64,000 nucleotides of DNA from CAVZCK01 sp963798805 (GTDB taxonomy: Bacteria > Pseudomonadota > Alphaproteobacteria > Rhizobiales > Rhodomicrobiaceae), in contig CAWCVC010000010.1 in assembly GCA_963798805.1 (NCBI GenBank), positions 62,001-126,000 on the forward strand, written 5' to 3'. This document shows, piece after piece, positions 48,432 to 56,853 of this stretch; position 1 is the first letter of the stretch; each line of letters starts with the position of its first letter. The notes beneath the pieces were generated by a model. The model was not told the DNA's origin and did no database searches. It saw only the letters and a program-made list of their open reading frames with translations. The translations under genes and the position numbers were made by a program.

Positions 48432-48935
48432 TTACTTCTTCCGCCGCGCCGCCGGCTGGAAGGCGACCCGCGCATGATGCTCGCAATAGGAGATCCCGGC
48501 CGCTTTCGTGTGGCCGCAGAAATGGAAATCCTCGTCCTGCGGATCGCCGATCGGCCAGCGGCACATGTTTTCCTTGAGGTCCAAGAGATCGATCCGGAGC
48601 GCCGGCGGGATGTCGAGATCCTCGACCACCGACGGCACCACGGTCAGCGCGACCATCGGCCGCTCGACAGGCGCAAAGATAGGCTTCAGCGCCACATTGC
48701 CATGGGTCCGGTACTGGACCCGCGTCGGCCGCAGCGGCAGATGCGAGACCCGGTTGCGCGGACGCGCCGATCGCATCCGCGAGGTCGTGGCCCGGCCCGC
48801 CAGGCCCAGCCTGTGCACCTTTCCGATCACCGCATTGCGCGTCACATCTCCGAGACGGCCAGCAATCTGGCTTGCGCTGAGCCCATCGGCCCACAGCTTC
48901 TTCAGAAGCTCTACGCGCTCTTCTGTCCACCCCAT
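48432..48935 (-). CDS. gcrA: Cell-cycle regulator GcrA
   Basis: GcrA is a sigma-70-associated factor that reads GANTC methylation by CcrM and turns on cell-cycle genes. The 167-residue product starts at ATG 48935 (GAGGAGG upstream); the longer frame is unsupported. The N-terminal DNA-binding helices are MGWTEERVELLKKLWADGLS and ASQIAGRLGDVTRNAVIGKVHRLGL; the C-terminal part has the zinc-like CRWPIGDPQDEDFHFCGH...YCEHH motif that contacts sigma-70. Typical length. With cckA it makes two members of the cell-cycle network in one window. Confidence 0.93.
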   Translation of the reverse strand: MGWTEERVELLKKLWADGLSASQIAGRLGDVTRNAVIGKVHRLGLAGRATTSRMRSARPRNRVSHLPLRPTRVQYRTHGNVALKPIFAPVERPMVALTVVPSVVEDLDIPPALRIDLLDLKENMCRWPIGDPQDEDFHFCGHTKAAGISYCEHHARVAFQPAARRKK

Positions 48936-49399
48936 GTCTTCTGCCTCCTCATACGTCTTGTGCGAATTGGTGTTGGCACAGCTCATCAGCCTCCGCGGCG
49001 GCAGACACACGTCGCAAAACAGCAAACGTGGCGCGGCTACGCGGAGCAAAAGCCCGTTACACGAAACGCGAAACTAGACGCTGTACTTGAGAGAACACCC
49101 AGCGAGCGGAACGAAAGCATGAAACGACATGCTGCTGGATCGCGATGACAGGAAGCAGAACATGGAAGCGCGCCAGAAAACCGCGCGCACTGCCGTCGCT
49201 TCAGTGATAATGACACGGGTGCCCGGCGAAAACAAATAAAGGAAAGGTTAAGGCGCGATCGCCGGGCAGGTTTTTCACCCCGCTGTGTCTTTTGTGCCAA
49301 TTGACAGGCCTACTGCAATCGCCGAATGATCCTGGCATAATAAGGACCACGCCGCACAGCGGCCTTTTCATTCACGACAAGGGAAATCGTTAACCGGCC
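48936..49399. other. Long intergenic region between gcrA and argD
   Basis: The 464-base gap has divergent promoters. A consensus -35 TTGACA lies at 49301-49306, but I see no matching -10 at the right spacing. In the argD leader GCCGC (49351-49355) pairs with GCGGC (49359-49363) and is followed by CTTTTC, a terminator-like hairpin. Small frames across the gap look like noise. Confidence 0.4.
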
Positions 49400-50593
49400 A
49401 TGTCCGCGCTGCTGCCTACATATGCCCGTGCCGATATCGCATTCGAGCGGGGGGAAGGGGCCTCCCTGTTCACGGCCTCGGGCGAGCGCTATCTCGACTT
49501 CGGCGCGGGCGTCGCGGTGACCGCGCTCGGCCATGCGCATCCCCATCTCGTCGAGGTGATCCGCGAGCAGGCGGGCAAGCTCTGGCACACCTCCAATCTC
49601 TATCGAATTCCGGGCCAGCAGCGGCTCGCCGAACGGCTCTGCGCCGCGAGCTTCGCCGACAAGGCCTTCTTCAGCAATTCCGGCGCCGAGGCCCTCGAGG
49701 GCGCGATCAAGATGGCGCGCAAATATCACAGCCATAAAGGCGCGCCGGAGCGCTACCGGCTCATCACCTTCGCAGGCGCATTTCACGGGCGCACGCTGGC
49801 GACGATCGCCGCGGGCAATCAGGAAAAACACCTCGCCGGCTTCGGCCCGAAGGTCGAGGGCTTCGACCAGGTGCCGCTTGGCGACCTGGACGCCGTCCGC
49901 GCCGCCATCGGCCCCGAGACCGCCGGCATTCTGGTCGAGCCGATCCAGGGCGAGGGCGGCGTTCACAGCGCCGGCTGGCCGTTTCTCAGGGCCCTGCGCG
50001 AGCTTGCCGACCAGCACGGGCTGATGCTCGTGCTCGACGAGGTGCAGACCGGCATGGGCCGCACCGGCAAGCTGTTCGCCTATCAATGGGCTGGCATCGA
50101 GCCCGACATCATGGCGCTGGCGAAAGGGCTCGGCGGCGGCTTCCCGATCGGCGCGATCCTGGCGACCGATGCGGCAGCGGCGGGGATGATCGCCGGCAGC
50201 CACGGCTCCACTTTCGGCGGCAATCCGATGGCCATGGCGGCGGGCAACGCCGTGCTCGATGTCATGCTGGCCGATGGCTTTCTCGAGGAGGTGCGGCACA
50301 AATCGCTCCTCCTGAAGCAGCGGCTCGCCGAGATCCAGGACCTTAACGGCGATATCATCGAAGAGGTCCGCGGCGAGGGGCTGCTGCTCGGGCTGAAATG
50401 CAAAATGCCTAATACCCGCCTGATTGCGGCGCTACTCGATCAGCATATGCTCAGCGTCGGCGCCGGCGACAACGTCGTCCGGCTGCTGCCGCCCCTGATC
50501 GTCAGCGAGGCCGATATCGCCGAAGCCTGCCAGAAACTCAACGCCGCCTGTGCCACGCTCGCAGCCGGGCCCGCGTCCGAACACAGCGCCTGA
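49400..50593 (+). CDS. argD: Acetylornithine aminotransferase
   Basis: ArgD transfers an amino group to N-acetylglutamate semialdehyde in arginine synthesis and often also serves diaminopimelate synthesis. The 397-residue class III PLP enzyme has FGAGVAVTALGHAHPHLVE, FFSNSGAEALEGAIKMARKY, VLDEVQTGMGRTGKLFA and the PLP lysine (about 242) in LAKGLGGGFPIGAIL. It leads argD-argF-hslO; argF starts 2 bases after its stop. A terminator-like hairpin in its leader may tie expression to arginine, but that is not shown. Confidence 0.95.
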   Translation: MSALLPTYARADIAFERGEGASLFTASGERYLDFGAGVAVTALGHAHPHLVEVIREQAGKLWHTSNLYRIPGQQRLAERLCAASFADKAFFSNSGAEALEGAIKMARKYHSHKGAPERYRLITFAGAFHGRTLATIAAGNQEKHLAGFGPKVEGFDQVPLGDLDAVRAAIGPETAGILVEPIQGEGGVHSAGWPFLRALRELADQHGLMLVLDEVQTGMGRTGKLFAYQWAGIEPDIMALAKGLGGGFPIGAILATDAAAAGMIAGSHGSTFGGNPMAMAAGNAVLDVMLADGFLEEVRHKSLLLKQRLAEIQDLNGDIIEEVRGEGLLLGLKCKMPNTRLIAALLDQHMLSVGAGDNVVRLLPPLIVSEADIAEACQKLNAACATLAAGPASEHSA

Positions 50594-50595
50594 TC

Positions 50596-51519
50596 ATGGC
50601 CATACGCCATTTCCTGGATATCGACACATTCGACGGGCCGACCCTTGTGCGGCTGATGGCGGTCGCCCACGACATGAAGCGCGATCTCGCCTCCGGCGGC
50701 AAGCGCTACAGCCGGCTCGCCGCCGGCAAGACGCTGGCGATGATGTTTGAGAAGCCCTCGACCCGGACCCGCGTCTCCTTCGATGTCGCCATGCGCAAGC
50801 TGGGCGGCGAGGCCATCGTGCTGAACAGCACCGATATGCAGCTCGGGCGCGGCGAGACCGTCGCCGACACCGCCCGCGTGCTCTCCCGCTATGTCGATGT
50901 GCTGATGCTGCGCACGACCGAGCACGCCAAGCTCCTGCAGCTTGCCGAATTTGCCGACATCCCGGTCATCAACGGGCTGACGGACCGCTCTCATCCCTGC
51001 CAGATCTTCGCCGACATCATGACCTTCGAGGAGAAAAGGGGGCCGATCGCGGGCCGTGTCGTCACCTGGGTCGGCGATGCGGCGAACAATGTCGCGACCT
51101 CCTGGATTCACGCCGCGGCGCGCTTCAATTTCATCCTGCATATCGGCGCGCCCGCTTCGCTTCAGCCGGTGAGCGAGATGATGGCATGGGCGGAGCGGGA
51201 AGGCGCAAAGCTCGTCCTCTTCGAGGATCCGCGGGAGGCGGTCACCGGCGCCGACTGCATCGTCACCGATGTCTGGGTCTCGATGGGCCAGAAGGACGAG
51301 GAGCGCCGGCTGTCGCTGCTCAAAGGCTATCAGGTTGACGCGCCCCTGATGAAATTGGCCGGTCCCGACGCTATATTCATGCATTGCCTGCCCGCCCAGC
51401 GCGGCAGAGAGGTGACGGACGAGGTGATCGACGGTCCCCAGTCCGTCGTGTTCGACGAAGCCGAAAACCGGGTCCACGCGCAAAGAACCATCTTGGCGTG
51501 GTGCCTGGAAAAAACCTGA
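50596..51519 (+). CDS. argF: Ornithine carbamoyltransferase
   Basis: The 307-residue enzyme makes citrulline from ornithine and carbamoyl phosphate. Carbamoyl-phosphate site STRTR is at 55-59 and HPCQ follows later; the ornithine side has HCLPAQRG. It begins 2 bases after argD, so the two are cotranslated. Length typical. Confidence 0.96.
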   Translation: MAIRHFLDIDTFDGPTLVRLMAVAHDMKRDLASGGKRYSRLAAGKTLAMMFEKPSTRTRVSFDVAMRKLGGEAIVLNSTDMQLGRGETVADTARVLSRYVDVLMLRTTEHAKLLQLAEFADIPVINGLTDRSHPCQIFADIMTFEEKRGPIAGRVVTWVGDAANNVATSWIHAAARFNFILHIGAPASLQPVSEMMAWAEREGAKLVLFEDPREAVTGADCIVTDVWVSMGQKDEERRLSLLKGYQVDAPLMKLAGPDAIFMHCLPAQRGREVTDEVIDGPQSVVFDEAENRVHAQRTILAWCLEKT

Positions 51520-51535
51520 ACGAGCAATCGATTTC

Positions 51536-52489
51536 ATGGCCGATGAATTGTTCCGTGCCCCCGACGATTACGTCCTTCCCTTTCAGATCGAATTGTCCGG
51601 CGCCAGGGGACGGCTTTTGCGCATGGGACCGGCGATCAGTTCCGTTCTCAGCAAGCATGACTACCCCGAAGCCGTCTCCGAGCTGCTTGGCGAGGCGATG
51701 ACGCTGACCGCCATGCTCGGCGCGTCGCTGAAGTTCGACGGCAAGTTCATCCTGCAGACCTCGAGCCAGGGGCCGGTAAGCTTCATTGTCGCCCACTATT
51801 ACGCGCCGGGCAATATTCGCGGCTATGCCAGCTATGATGAGGCGGCGTTCGATACCGAGACCGGAGGGCGCGAGGCTGCGGCGGCGCGGCTCCTGGGCGA
51901 AGGCCACATGGCGATGACGATCGACCAGGGGCCCGAGATGGAGCGCTATCAGGGCATCGTTCCGCTCGAAGGCGGCACGATTTCGGAGGCGGCCGACCTC
52001 TATTTCCGCCAGTCCGAGCAGCTTCCGACCTTCATCAAGATCGCGATTGCCCGCCACTATGAGGGCGGCAAGGACAACAGGCCGGGCTCCTGGTCCTGGC
52101 GCGCTGGCGGGCTGATGGTGCAGAAGCTGACCGAGGAAGGCGGCACGGCGCGCTCTAACGGTCACGATGTCGAGGATGCCTGGGCACGCTCCTTGCTCCT
52201 GGCCGGTACGGTCGAAGATCACGAGCTGCTCGACCCGATGCTGGAGCCCGACCGGCTGCTCTACCGGCTGTTCCATGAGGAGCGGGTGCGTGCGTTCGAC
52301 GCCAAGCCGATCTCGGCCTTCTGCCACTGCTCGCGCGAGCGCATCGAGCAGATGCTCGCCAATTTTTCGCGCGAGGAGCTGGAGGACATGGTCGAGGACG
52401 GCAAGGTTCAGGTGACCTGCCAGTTCTGCAATACACGCTACGATTTCGACGCCGACATGCTGCGCGCCAAGGATAGCCCGCTGCAGTAG
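51536..52489 (+). CDS. hslO: Redox-regulated chaperone Hsp33
   Basis: Hsp33 is an oxidation-activated holdase. The C-terminal zinc center is present as CHC (about 262-264) and CQFC (about 295-298). The rest matches the Hsp33 fold (GPVSFIVAHYYAPGNIRGYAS). The 317-residue product follows argF by 16 bases, and argF-hslO pairing is seen in Rhizobiales. Its link to arginine synthesis is only co-expression. Confidence 0.94.
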   Translation: MADELFRAPDDYVLPFQIELSGARGRLLRMGPAISSVLSKHDYPEAVSELLGEAMTLTAMLGASLKFDGKFILQTSSQGPVSFIVAHYYAPGNIRGYASYDEAAFDTETGGREAAAARLLGEGHMAMTIDQGPEMERYQGIVPLEGGTISEAADLYFRQSEQLPTFIKIAIARHYEGGKDNRPGSWSWRAGGLMVQKLTEEGGTARSNGHDVEDAWARSLLLAGTVEDHELLDPMLEPDRLLYRLFHEERVRAFDAKPISAFCHCSRERIEQMLANFSREELEDMVEDGKVQVTCQFCNTRYDFDADMLRAKDSPLQ

Positions 52490-52692
52490 TGGCGCGCCCC
52501 GGACGCCGCGATCGCTGACCCCACCTCTCCCCATCGGAGGTTTCTGCGAAATAGCCGGAATGCTTTTAAGTCATCCCGGAAGCCTGAAAGGCTGTCCGGG
52601 ATCGCGTGAGGCGGCGCGGAAAGGGACCCCGGCTCGCCTCCCGGTCGTCCGGGGAGACGAAACCAGCCGATCTTGCAGATGTCGAGGCGCGC

Positions 52693-53106
52693 CTACTTCA
52701 CCGGCTGACAGACCGCGCGCATGCCTTCGGCGACCTCAGCCGCACTCGTCGCAACAAGAAGCGTGCAGCGTTCCGCAGCACCAGACGCGCCGTAGTAGCG
52801 CACGGTGCCGTCGGCGCTTCTGATTTCCTTCGTGACTTCCAGCCCGGCGGCGGCGTAACAGTCCTGGGTGCGCTTCACCATGGTGCCGATCAGCGCCAGA
52901 GCCGAGGCATTGCCCACCGGCGCCTGAAAGCTGCAATCCGTTTCGCCGTGGCATTCCGAGCGGAGCGCCTTGGTTGCGCCATAGGCTTTTTTCAGCTCGG
53001 CGACGCAGGCCGAGGGCTTCGACTGCGCCTGTGCGCCGGCTTCCGTCAAGCCAAGGCCCAAGCCGACGCACGCGATGAGCACCGCCCGCCAATGATCAGA
53101 GTTCAT
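52693..53106 (-). CDS. Small Cys-rich secreted protein
   Basis: The 137-residue product starts at ATG 53106. A signal peptide (AVLIACVGLGLGLTEAGAQA) precedes a mature part with five or six cysteines (SACVAELKK, SECHGETDCSF, QDCYAAAG, RCTLLVA, AVCQPVK). A disulfide-bonded periplasmic protein is likely. No family recognised. It is followed by apaG on the same strand upstream (53144-53539), only 37 bases away, so the two may share a transcript. Confidence 0.65.
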   Translation of the reverse strand: MNSDHWRAVLIACVGLGLGLTEAGAQAQSKPSACVAELKKAYGATKALRSECHGETDCSFQAPVGNASALALIGTMVKRTQDCYAAAGLEVTKEIRSADGTVRYYGASGAAERCTLLVATSAAEVAEGMRAVCQPVK

Positions 53107-53143
53107 CCGCAGTGTGTTCCTCGTGTTACCGGCGCCGGCCGCT

Positions 53144-53539
53144 TCAATTCGGCCGGTGTGCGGCATAGGGGCTGTCGAGCGAAAAGGCCGGGATCGTCAC
53201 CTCGAAGGTCTCGCCGTCCTCGGTCTCCATCGTATAGGAGCCGAGCATGATCCCCGACGGCGTGCGCAGGGGCACGCCGCTCGTATAGCGGAAGCTTTCG
53301 CCGGGATCGAGGGTCGGCTGCTCGCCGACAACGCCGGCGCCGCGCACCTCCTGGGTGCGGCCCAGCGCGTCGGTGATCTGCCAATGACGTGCGAGAAGCT
53401 GCACGCGCCGGTTGCCGCTGTTCAGAATATCCACAGTGTAGGCCCAGAAGTAATAGTCTCTGAGCGGCGCGGAATCCTCATCGAGAAAATTCGGATCGAC
53501 CGTCACAATGATGTCGCGCGTCGTGGCTTCGTAAACCAA
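53144..53539 (-). CDS. apaG: ApaG protein
   Basis: The 131-residue product has the ApaG/fibronectin-III-like fold: RDIIVTVDPNFLDEDS, YFWAYTVDILNSGNRRVQLLARHWQITDALG, and a Gly-rich GEQPTLDPGESFRYTSG motif. ApaG binds divalent metals and nucleotides; role uncertain. The gene is followed by the small Cys-rich protein. Confidence 0.9.
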   Translation of the reverse strand: MVYEATTRDIIVTVDPNFLDEDSAPLRDYYFWAYTVDILNSGNRRVQLLARHWQITDALGRTQEVRGAGVVGEQPTLDPGESFRYTSGVPLRTPSGIMLGSYTMETEDGETFEVTIPAFSLDSPYAAHRPN

Positions 53540-53568
53540 CGGCCATCTCCCGCCGTTCCCCGCGCGGC

Positions 53569-54789
53569 TCAGAAGGCCGAGCGGAAAGCCTGATCCAGAT
53601 CGCCCATCAGATCGGCCGCGTCTTCGAGCCCGACCGAGAGGCGAAGCATATTGTCTCCGATACCCATAGCCGCCCGGACCTCCGGCGTGAAGCGTTGATG
53701 TGTGGTTGTCGCCGGATGCGAAACGAGGCTCTTGGCGTCACCCAGATTGTTTGAAATCCTAATGATTCTTAACGCGTCAATGAGGCGGAAGGCGGTGTCC
53801 TTGTTGCCCTTGACGTTGAAGCTGAGCAGCGTCCCGCCGGACGCCATCTGCCGTGCCGCCAGCTCCCGCTGGGCGAAATCGGCCCGGCCCGGATAGAGCA
53901 CGTTGATGACCTCGGGCCGCTCGGCAAGGAAATCGGCGAGTTTTGCCGCGTTCGAGCCCATGCGCTCGACGCGAAGGGGCAGCGTTTCCAGTCCCTTGAG
54001 CAGCACCCAGGCATTGAAGGGGCTCAAGCACGGCCCGGTCTGGCGCAGATAGGTCTTGAGATGATCGTTGAGGAAAAACTCGCTGCACAGGATCACGCCG
54101 CCGAGACAGCGTCCCTGCCCGTCGATGTGCTTGGTGGCCGAATAAACGACGATATCGGCCCCGAGCGCCAGCGGCTTCTGCAGGATCGGCGTGGCGAAGA
54201 CATTGTCGACGACGAACAGCGCGCCGCAATCCTTGGCAATCGCGGCGACGGCAGCCAGGTCGACCAGCTCCAGCGTCGGATTGGCGGGCGTCTCGCAGAA
54301 GAATGCGCGCGTATTCGGCTGCACAGCCTTGGCCCAGGCGTCGAGGTCGCGGCCATCGACCAAGGTCGAGGTGACGCCGAAGCGCGGCAGCAACTCCTCG
54401 ATGACATAGCGGCAGGAGCCGAACAGCACCTGGCTCGCCACCACATGGTCGCCCGCCTTCAGATAGGCGAAGAACGTCGCCGTGACCGCCGCCATGCCGG
54501 ATGCCGTGGTGCGCGAGACCTCCGCTCCTTCGAGCAGGGCCATGCGCGTCTCGAGCATCGAGAGCGTCGGGTTGGAGTAGCGCGTATAGATGAAGCCGTC
54601 CTGCTCGCCGCGGAAACGCAGCTCGGCATCTCGCGCGCTCTTGTAGACAAAGCCGGAATTCAGGAACAGCGCTTCCGACGTCTCGCCGAACTGGCTCCTG
54701 AGCGTGCCGCCATGAACGAGAGCGGTCGCCTGCCCCCAATTCTCCGCCTCATCGGGTGCCGGAGAGAAATCCACGCCATCTTCAGCCAT
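53569..54789 (-). CDS. metZ: O-succinylhomoserine sulfhydrylase
   Basis: MetZ makes homocysteine directly from O-succinylhomoserine and sulfide in methionine synthesis. The 406-residue PLP enzyme belongs to the Cys/Met metabolism family: ATALVHGGTLRSQFGETSEALFLNSGFVY at the start, YTRYSNPTLSMLETRMALLEG and PLP Lys220 in SATKHIDGQGR. Typical length. A SAM-II riboswitch and a terminator lie in its leader, so SAM represses it. Confidence 0.92.
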   Translation of the reverse strand: MAEDGVDFSPAPDEAENWGQATALVHGGTLRSQFGETSEALFLNSGFVYKSARDAELRFRGEQDGFIYTRYSNPTLSMLETRMALLEGAEVSRTTASGMAAVTATFFAYLKAGDHVVASQVLFGSCRYVIEELLPRFGVTSTLVDGRDLDAWAKAVQPNTRAFFCETPANPTLELVDLAAVAAIAKDCGALFVVDNVFATPILQKPLALGADIVVYSATKHIDGQGRCLGGVILCSEFFLNDHLKTYLRQTGPCLSPFNAWVLLKGLETLPLRVERMGSNAAKLADFLAERPEVINVLYPGRADFAQRELAARQMASGGTLLSFNVKGNKDTAFRLIDALRIIRISNNLGDAKSLVSHPATTTHQRFTPEVRAAMGIGDNMLRLSVGLEDAADLMGDLDQAFRSAF

Positions 54790-54806
54790 GAGCAGACCTT
54801 TCGAAA

Positions 54807-54839
54807 CAAAAAACCGGCCGAGGCGAAAAGCCGGGCCGG
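54807..54839 (-). terminator. Terminator in the metZ leader (riboswitch output)
   Basis: On the minus strand CCGGCC (54839-54834) and GGC pair with GCC and GGCCGG (54819-54814), followed by TTTTTTG. It lies between the SAM-II aptamer and the metZ start. Its 3' arm (CTCGGCC) can instead pair with GGCCGAG at 54858-54852, the 3' end of the aptamer, so the two structures exclude each other. Confidence 0.72.
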
Positions 54840-54851
54840 ATATGTCTCGAA

Positions 54852-54912
54852 CTCGGCCTTTTTAGCGAGTTGTTTTACGTGGCTGCAAGCCGGCCGGCCA
54901 AATCACCACGGA
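54852..54912 (-). ncRNA. SAM-II riboswitch aptamer
   Basis: The minus strand reads CGTGGTGATTTGGCC...GGCTTGCAGCCACG, then AAAACAACTCGCTAAAAAGGCC. This matches the SAM-II (metA motif) consensus known from alphaproteobacteria: the P1 stem CGTGG/CCACG, the GATTTGGCC loop strand, TTGCA, and the 3' GCTAAA-AGG strand that forms the pseudoknot. GGCC at the loop can pair with GGCC near the 3' end. It sits about 60 bases before metZ, the expected target. Confidence 0.9.
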
Positions 54913-55006
54913 CATCATCGATTAAGCAGCGCAGAAGGCCCGGCGTCAAGGTCAGATCGCGCAGGGCCACTATCCGATTGACGGCGAGGGGCAATTTGCG
55001 CAGGTA

Positions 55007-56137
55007 ATGCGCATGAGCGGCGGTAAACAGGGACCGGGCAGGACCGGCGATTTGGCGGATGGGCTTCTGCCGGCGCAGACGCTACGCGCCTTCATCGAGG
55101 CGAGCCACATTTCAGCGCTAGGTGCGGTTTCGCCCCGCCAGATCCAGCCGGCAAGCCTCGATCTGCGGCTCGGCGACGTCGCCCACCGCGTCCGCGCCAG
55201 CTTCCTGCCGAATGCGCGCATGAGCGTCGAGGCAAAGCTCAGCACCTTCGGCCTGCACCAGATCACCCTCGTCGAGGGCGCCGTGCTCGAGACCGGCTGC
55301 GTCTATGTCGTGCCGCTGCAGGAGCACCTTGCCCTGCCGGCCGATATCTCCGCCGCCGCCAATCCGAAAAGCTCGACCGGCCGGCTCGACGTCTTCACCC
55401 GCGTCATCACCAGCAACGGCCCGGCCTTCGATCAGATCCCGCAGGGCTATCACGGGCCGCTTTACGCCGAGATCTGCCCGCAGACCTTCCCCATGCTGGT
55501 GAGGCGCGGCTCGATGCTGGCGCAGATCCGTTTCCGCCGCGGCATCCCCGAGCGGACCGATGCGGAGCTGGCCCGGCTGCATCGCGAGCAGCATCTGATT
55601 TCGGGCGAGATGGCCGACATCGCCGGCGGCATCGCGCTGTCCGTGGACCTCTCCGGCGAAGGCGATGGCGGCGTCATCGGCTACCGGGCGAAGCGCCACA
55701 CCGGCCTCGTCGACATCGATAAGCCCGGCGGCTATGCGGCCGACGATTTCTGGGAGCCGATCTCTGCGCGCCAGGAGCGGCGCCTGATCCTCGACCCCGA
55801 CCAGTTCTATATCCTCGCCTCGAAAGAGGCGGTGCATGTGCCGCCGACGCATGCGGCGGAGATGGTGCCGTTCAACCCGCTGGTCGGCGAGTTCCGCGTC
55901 CATTATGCCGGCTTCCTCGATCCCGGTTTCGGCCATGAAGCGGCGGGCGGCGCCGGCAGCCGCGTGGTGCTGGAGGTGCGCAGCCACAAGGTGCCGTTCA
56001 TCCTGGAGGACGGCCAGATCATCGGGCGCGTCGTCTATGAGCAGCTCACCGAAGTGCCGGATCAGATCTATGGCGCCGGGATCGGCTCCAACTATCAGGC
56101 GCAGGGGCTGAAGCTCTCCAAGCATTTCCGAGCGTGA
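55007..56137 (+). CDS. dcd: Double-length dCTP deaminase
   Basis: Dcd deaminates dCTP to dUTP for thymidylate synthesis. The 376-residue product is about twice the length of E. coli Dcd; such long forms occur in alphaproteobacteria and look like two dUTPase-like halves. N-half landmarks are QIQPASLDLRLGDVAHRV and the ANPKSSTGRLDVFTRVI region; C-half has GAGSRVVLEVRSHKVPFILEDGQIIGRVVYEQL. Start ATG 55007 or 55013. The GNAT gene begins 1 base after its stop. It diverges from metZ. Confidence 0.9.
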   Translation: MRMSGGKQGPGRTGDLADGLLPAQTLRAFIEASHISALGAVSPRQIQPASLDLRLGDVAHRVRASFLPNARMSVEAKLSTFGLHQITLVEGAVLETGCVYVVPLQEHLALPADISAAANPKSSTGRLDVFTRVITSNGPAFDQIPQGYHGPLYAEICPQTFPMLVRRGSMLAQIRFRRGIPERTDAELARLHREQHLISGEMADIAGGIALSVDLSGEGDGGVIGYRAKRHTGLVDIDKPGGYAADDFWEPISARQERRLILDPDQFYILASKEAVHVPPTHAAEMVPFNPLVGEFRVHYAGFLDPGFGHEAAGGAGSRVVLEVRSHKVPFILEDGQIIGRVVYEQLTEVPDQIYGAGIGSNYQAQGLKLSKHFRA

Positions 56138-56138
56138 G

Positions 56139-56672
56139 ATGGCGCGGATCCTCCCGCTCGGTGAGGCGGACGATCGGGACGCGGTGCGCGCGGAGATCGA
56201 GGCGATTTTCTTCGAAAGCGCCGCGACGCAGCATTTTGCCTCGGAGGAGGGGCGCGCGGCCTATTGCGAGCTCTGGCTCGGCCGCTATCTGCGGGAGTGC
56301 CCCGAGGAATGCTTCGTCGCACTCGATGATCACGGTGCCATCGCTGGTTATCTCGCCGGGACACTGTTCAGCGACCGCGTACCGCTCTCCGGTCCCGATT
56401 ATTACGTGCTGTTCCCGGCCGCGCTCATCGACGCCTGTCCGGCCCATATCCACGTCAATGTGCGGGCCGACTGCCGTGGCCGGGAGATCGGTTCCGAACT
56501 GATTGCGGCCTTCCGGGCGCATTGCCGCAAGAGCGGGATCAGCGGCTTCCACGCCATAACGGCCGCAGACAGCCGCGCGGCACGGTTCTTCATGCGCTGC
56601 GGGCTCGGCGAACAGGCGCGCCTCGACTGGCGCGCCCGCAAGATCGTGTTCCTCGGCGAGACGCTCGACTGA
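56139..56672 (+). CDS. GNAT-family N-acetyltransferase
   Basis: The 177-residue product has the GNAT fold: VALDDHGAIAGYLAGTLFSDR, HVNVRADCRGREIGSELIAAFRAHCRKS (acetyl-CoA loop R-G-x-x-I-G-S) and FHAITAADSRAARFFMRCG. It acetylates an unknown amine. It starts 1 base after dcd stop, so is cotranslated. The substrate is not deducible. Confidence 0.85.
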   Translation: MARILPLGEADDRDAVRAEIEAIFFESAATQHFASEEGRAAYCELWLGRYLRECPEECFVALDDHGAIAGYLAGTLFSDRVPLSGPDYYVLFPAALIDACPAHIHVNVRADCRGREIGSELIAAFRAHCRKSGISGFHAITAADSRAARFFMRCGLGEQARLDWRARKIVFLGETLD

Positions 56673-56710
56673 CCTGATATCCCGTTGAAATGGAAATTCC
56701 CACCCGCGTC

Positions 56711-56731
56711 GCCCCGGCTCAAGGCCGGGGC
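56711..56731 (+). terminator. Hairpin after the dcd-GNAT pair
   Basis: GCCCCGGC (56711-56718) pairs perfectly with GCCGGGGC (56724-56731) around a 5-base loop, 39 bases past the GNAT stop. There is no T-run. The flanking words (CGGGGCCCACTCG, GAGTGGATCCCGG) look like part of an intergenic repeat. Confidence 0.4.
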
Positions 56732-56853
56732 CCACTCGCCTCAAAATCCGGCAGAGTGCTTGGTGATCTGCGAGTGGATCCCGGTCCGGCCTGTGGCCGC
56801 CCGGGATGACGCATGAATTTTGCGCCGCTTCACGGAGATCCCCAAGGGGGAGT

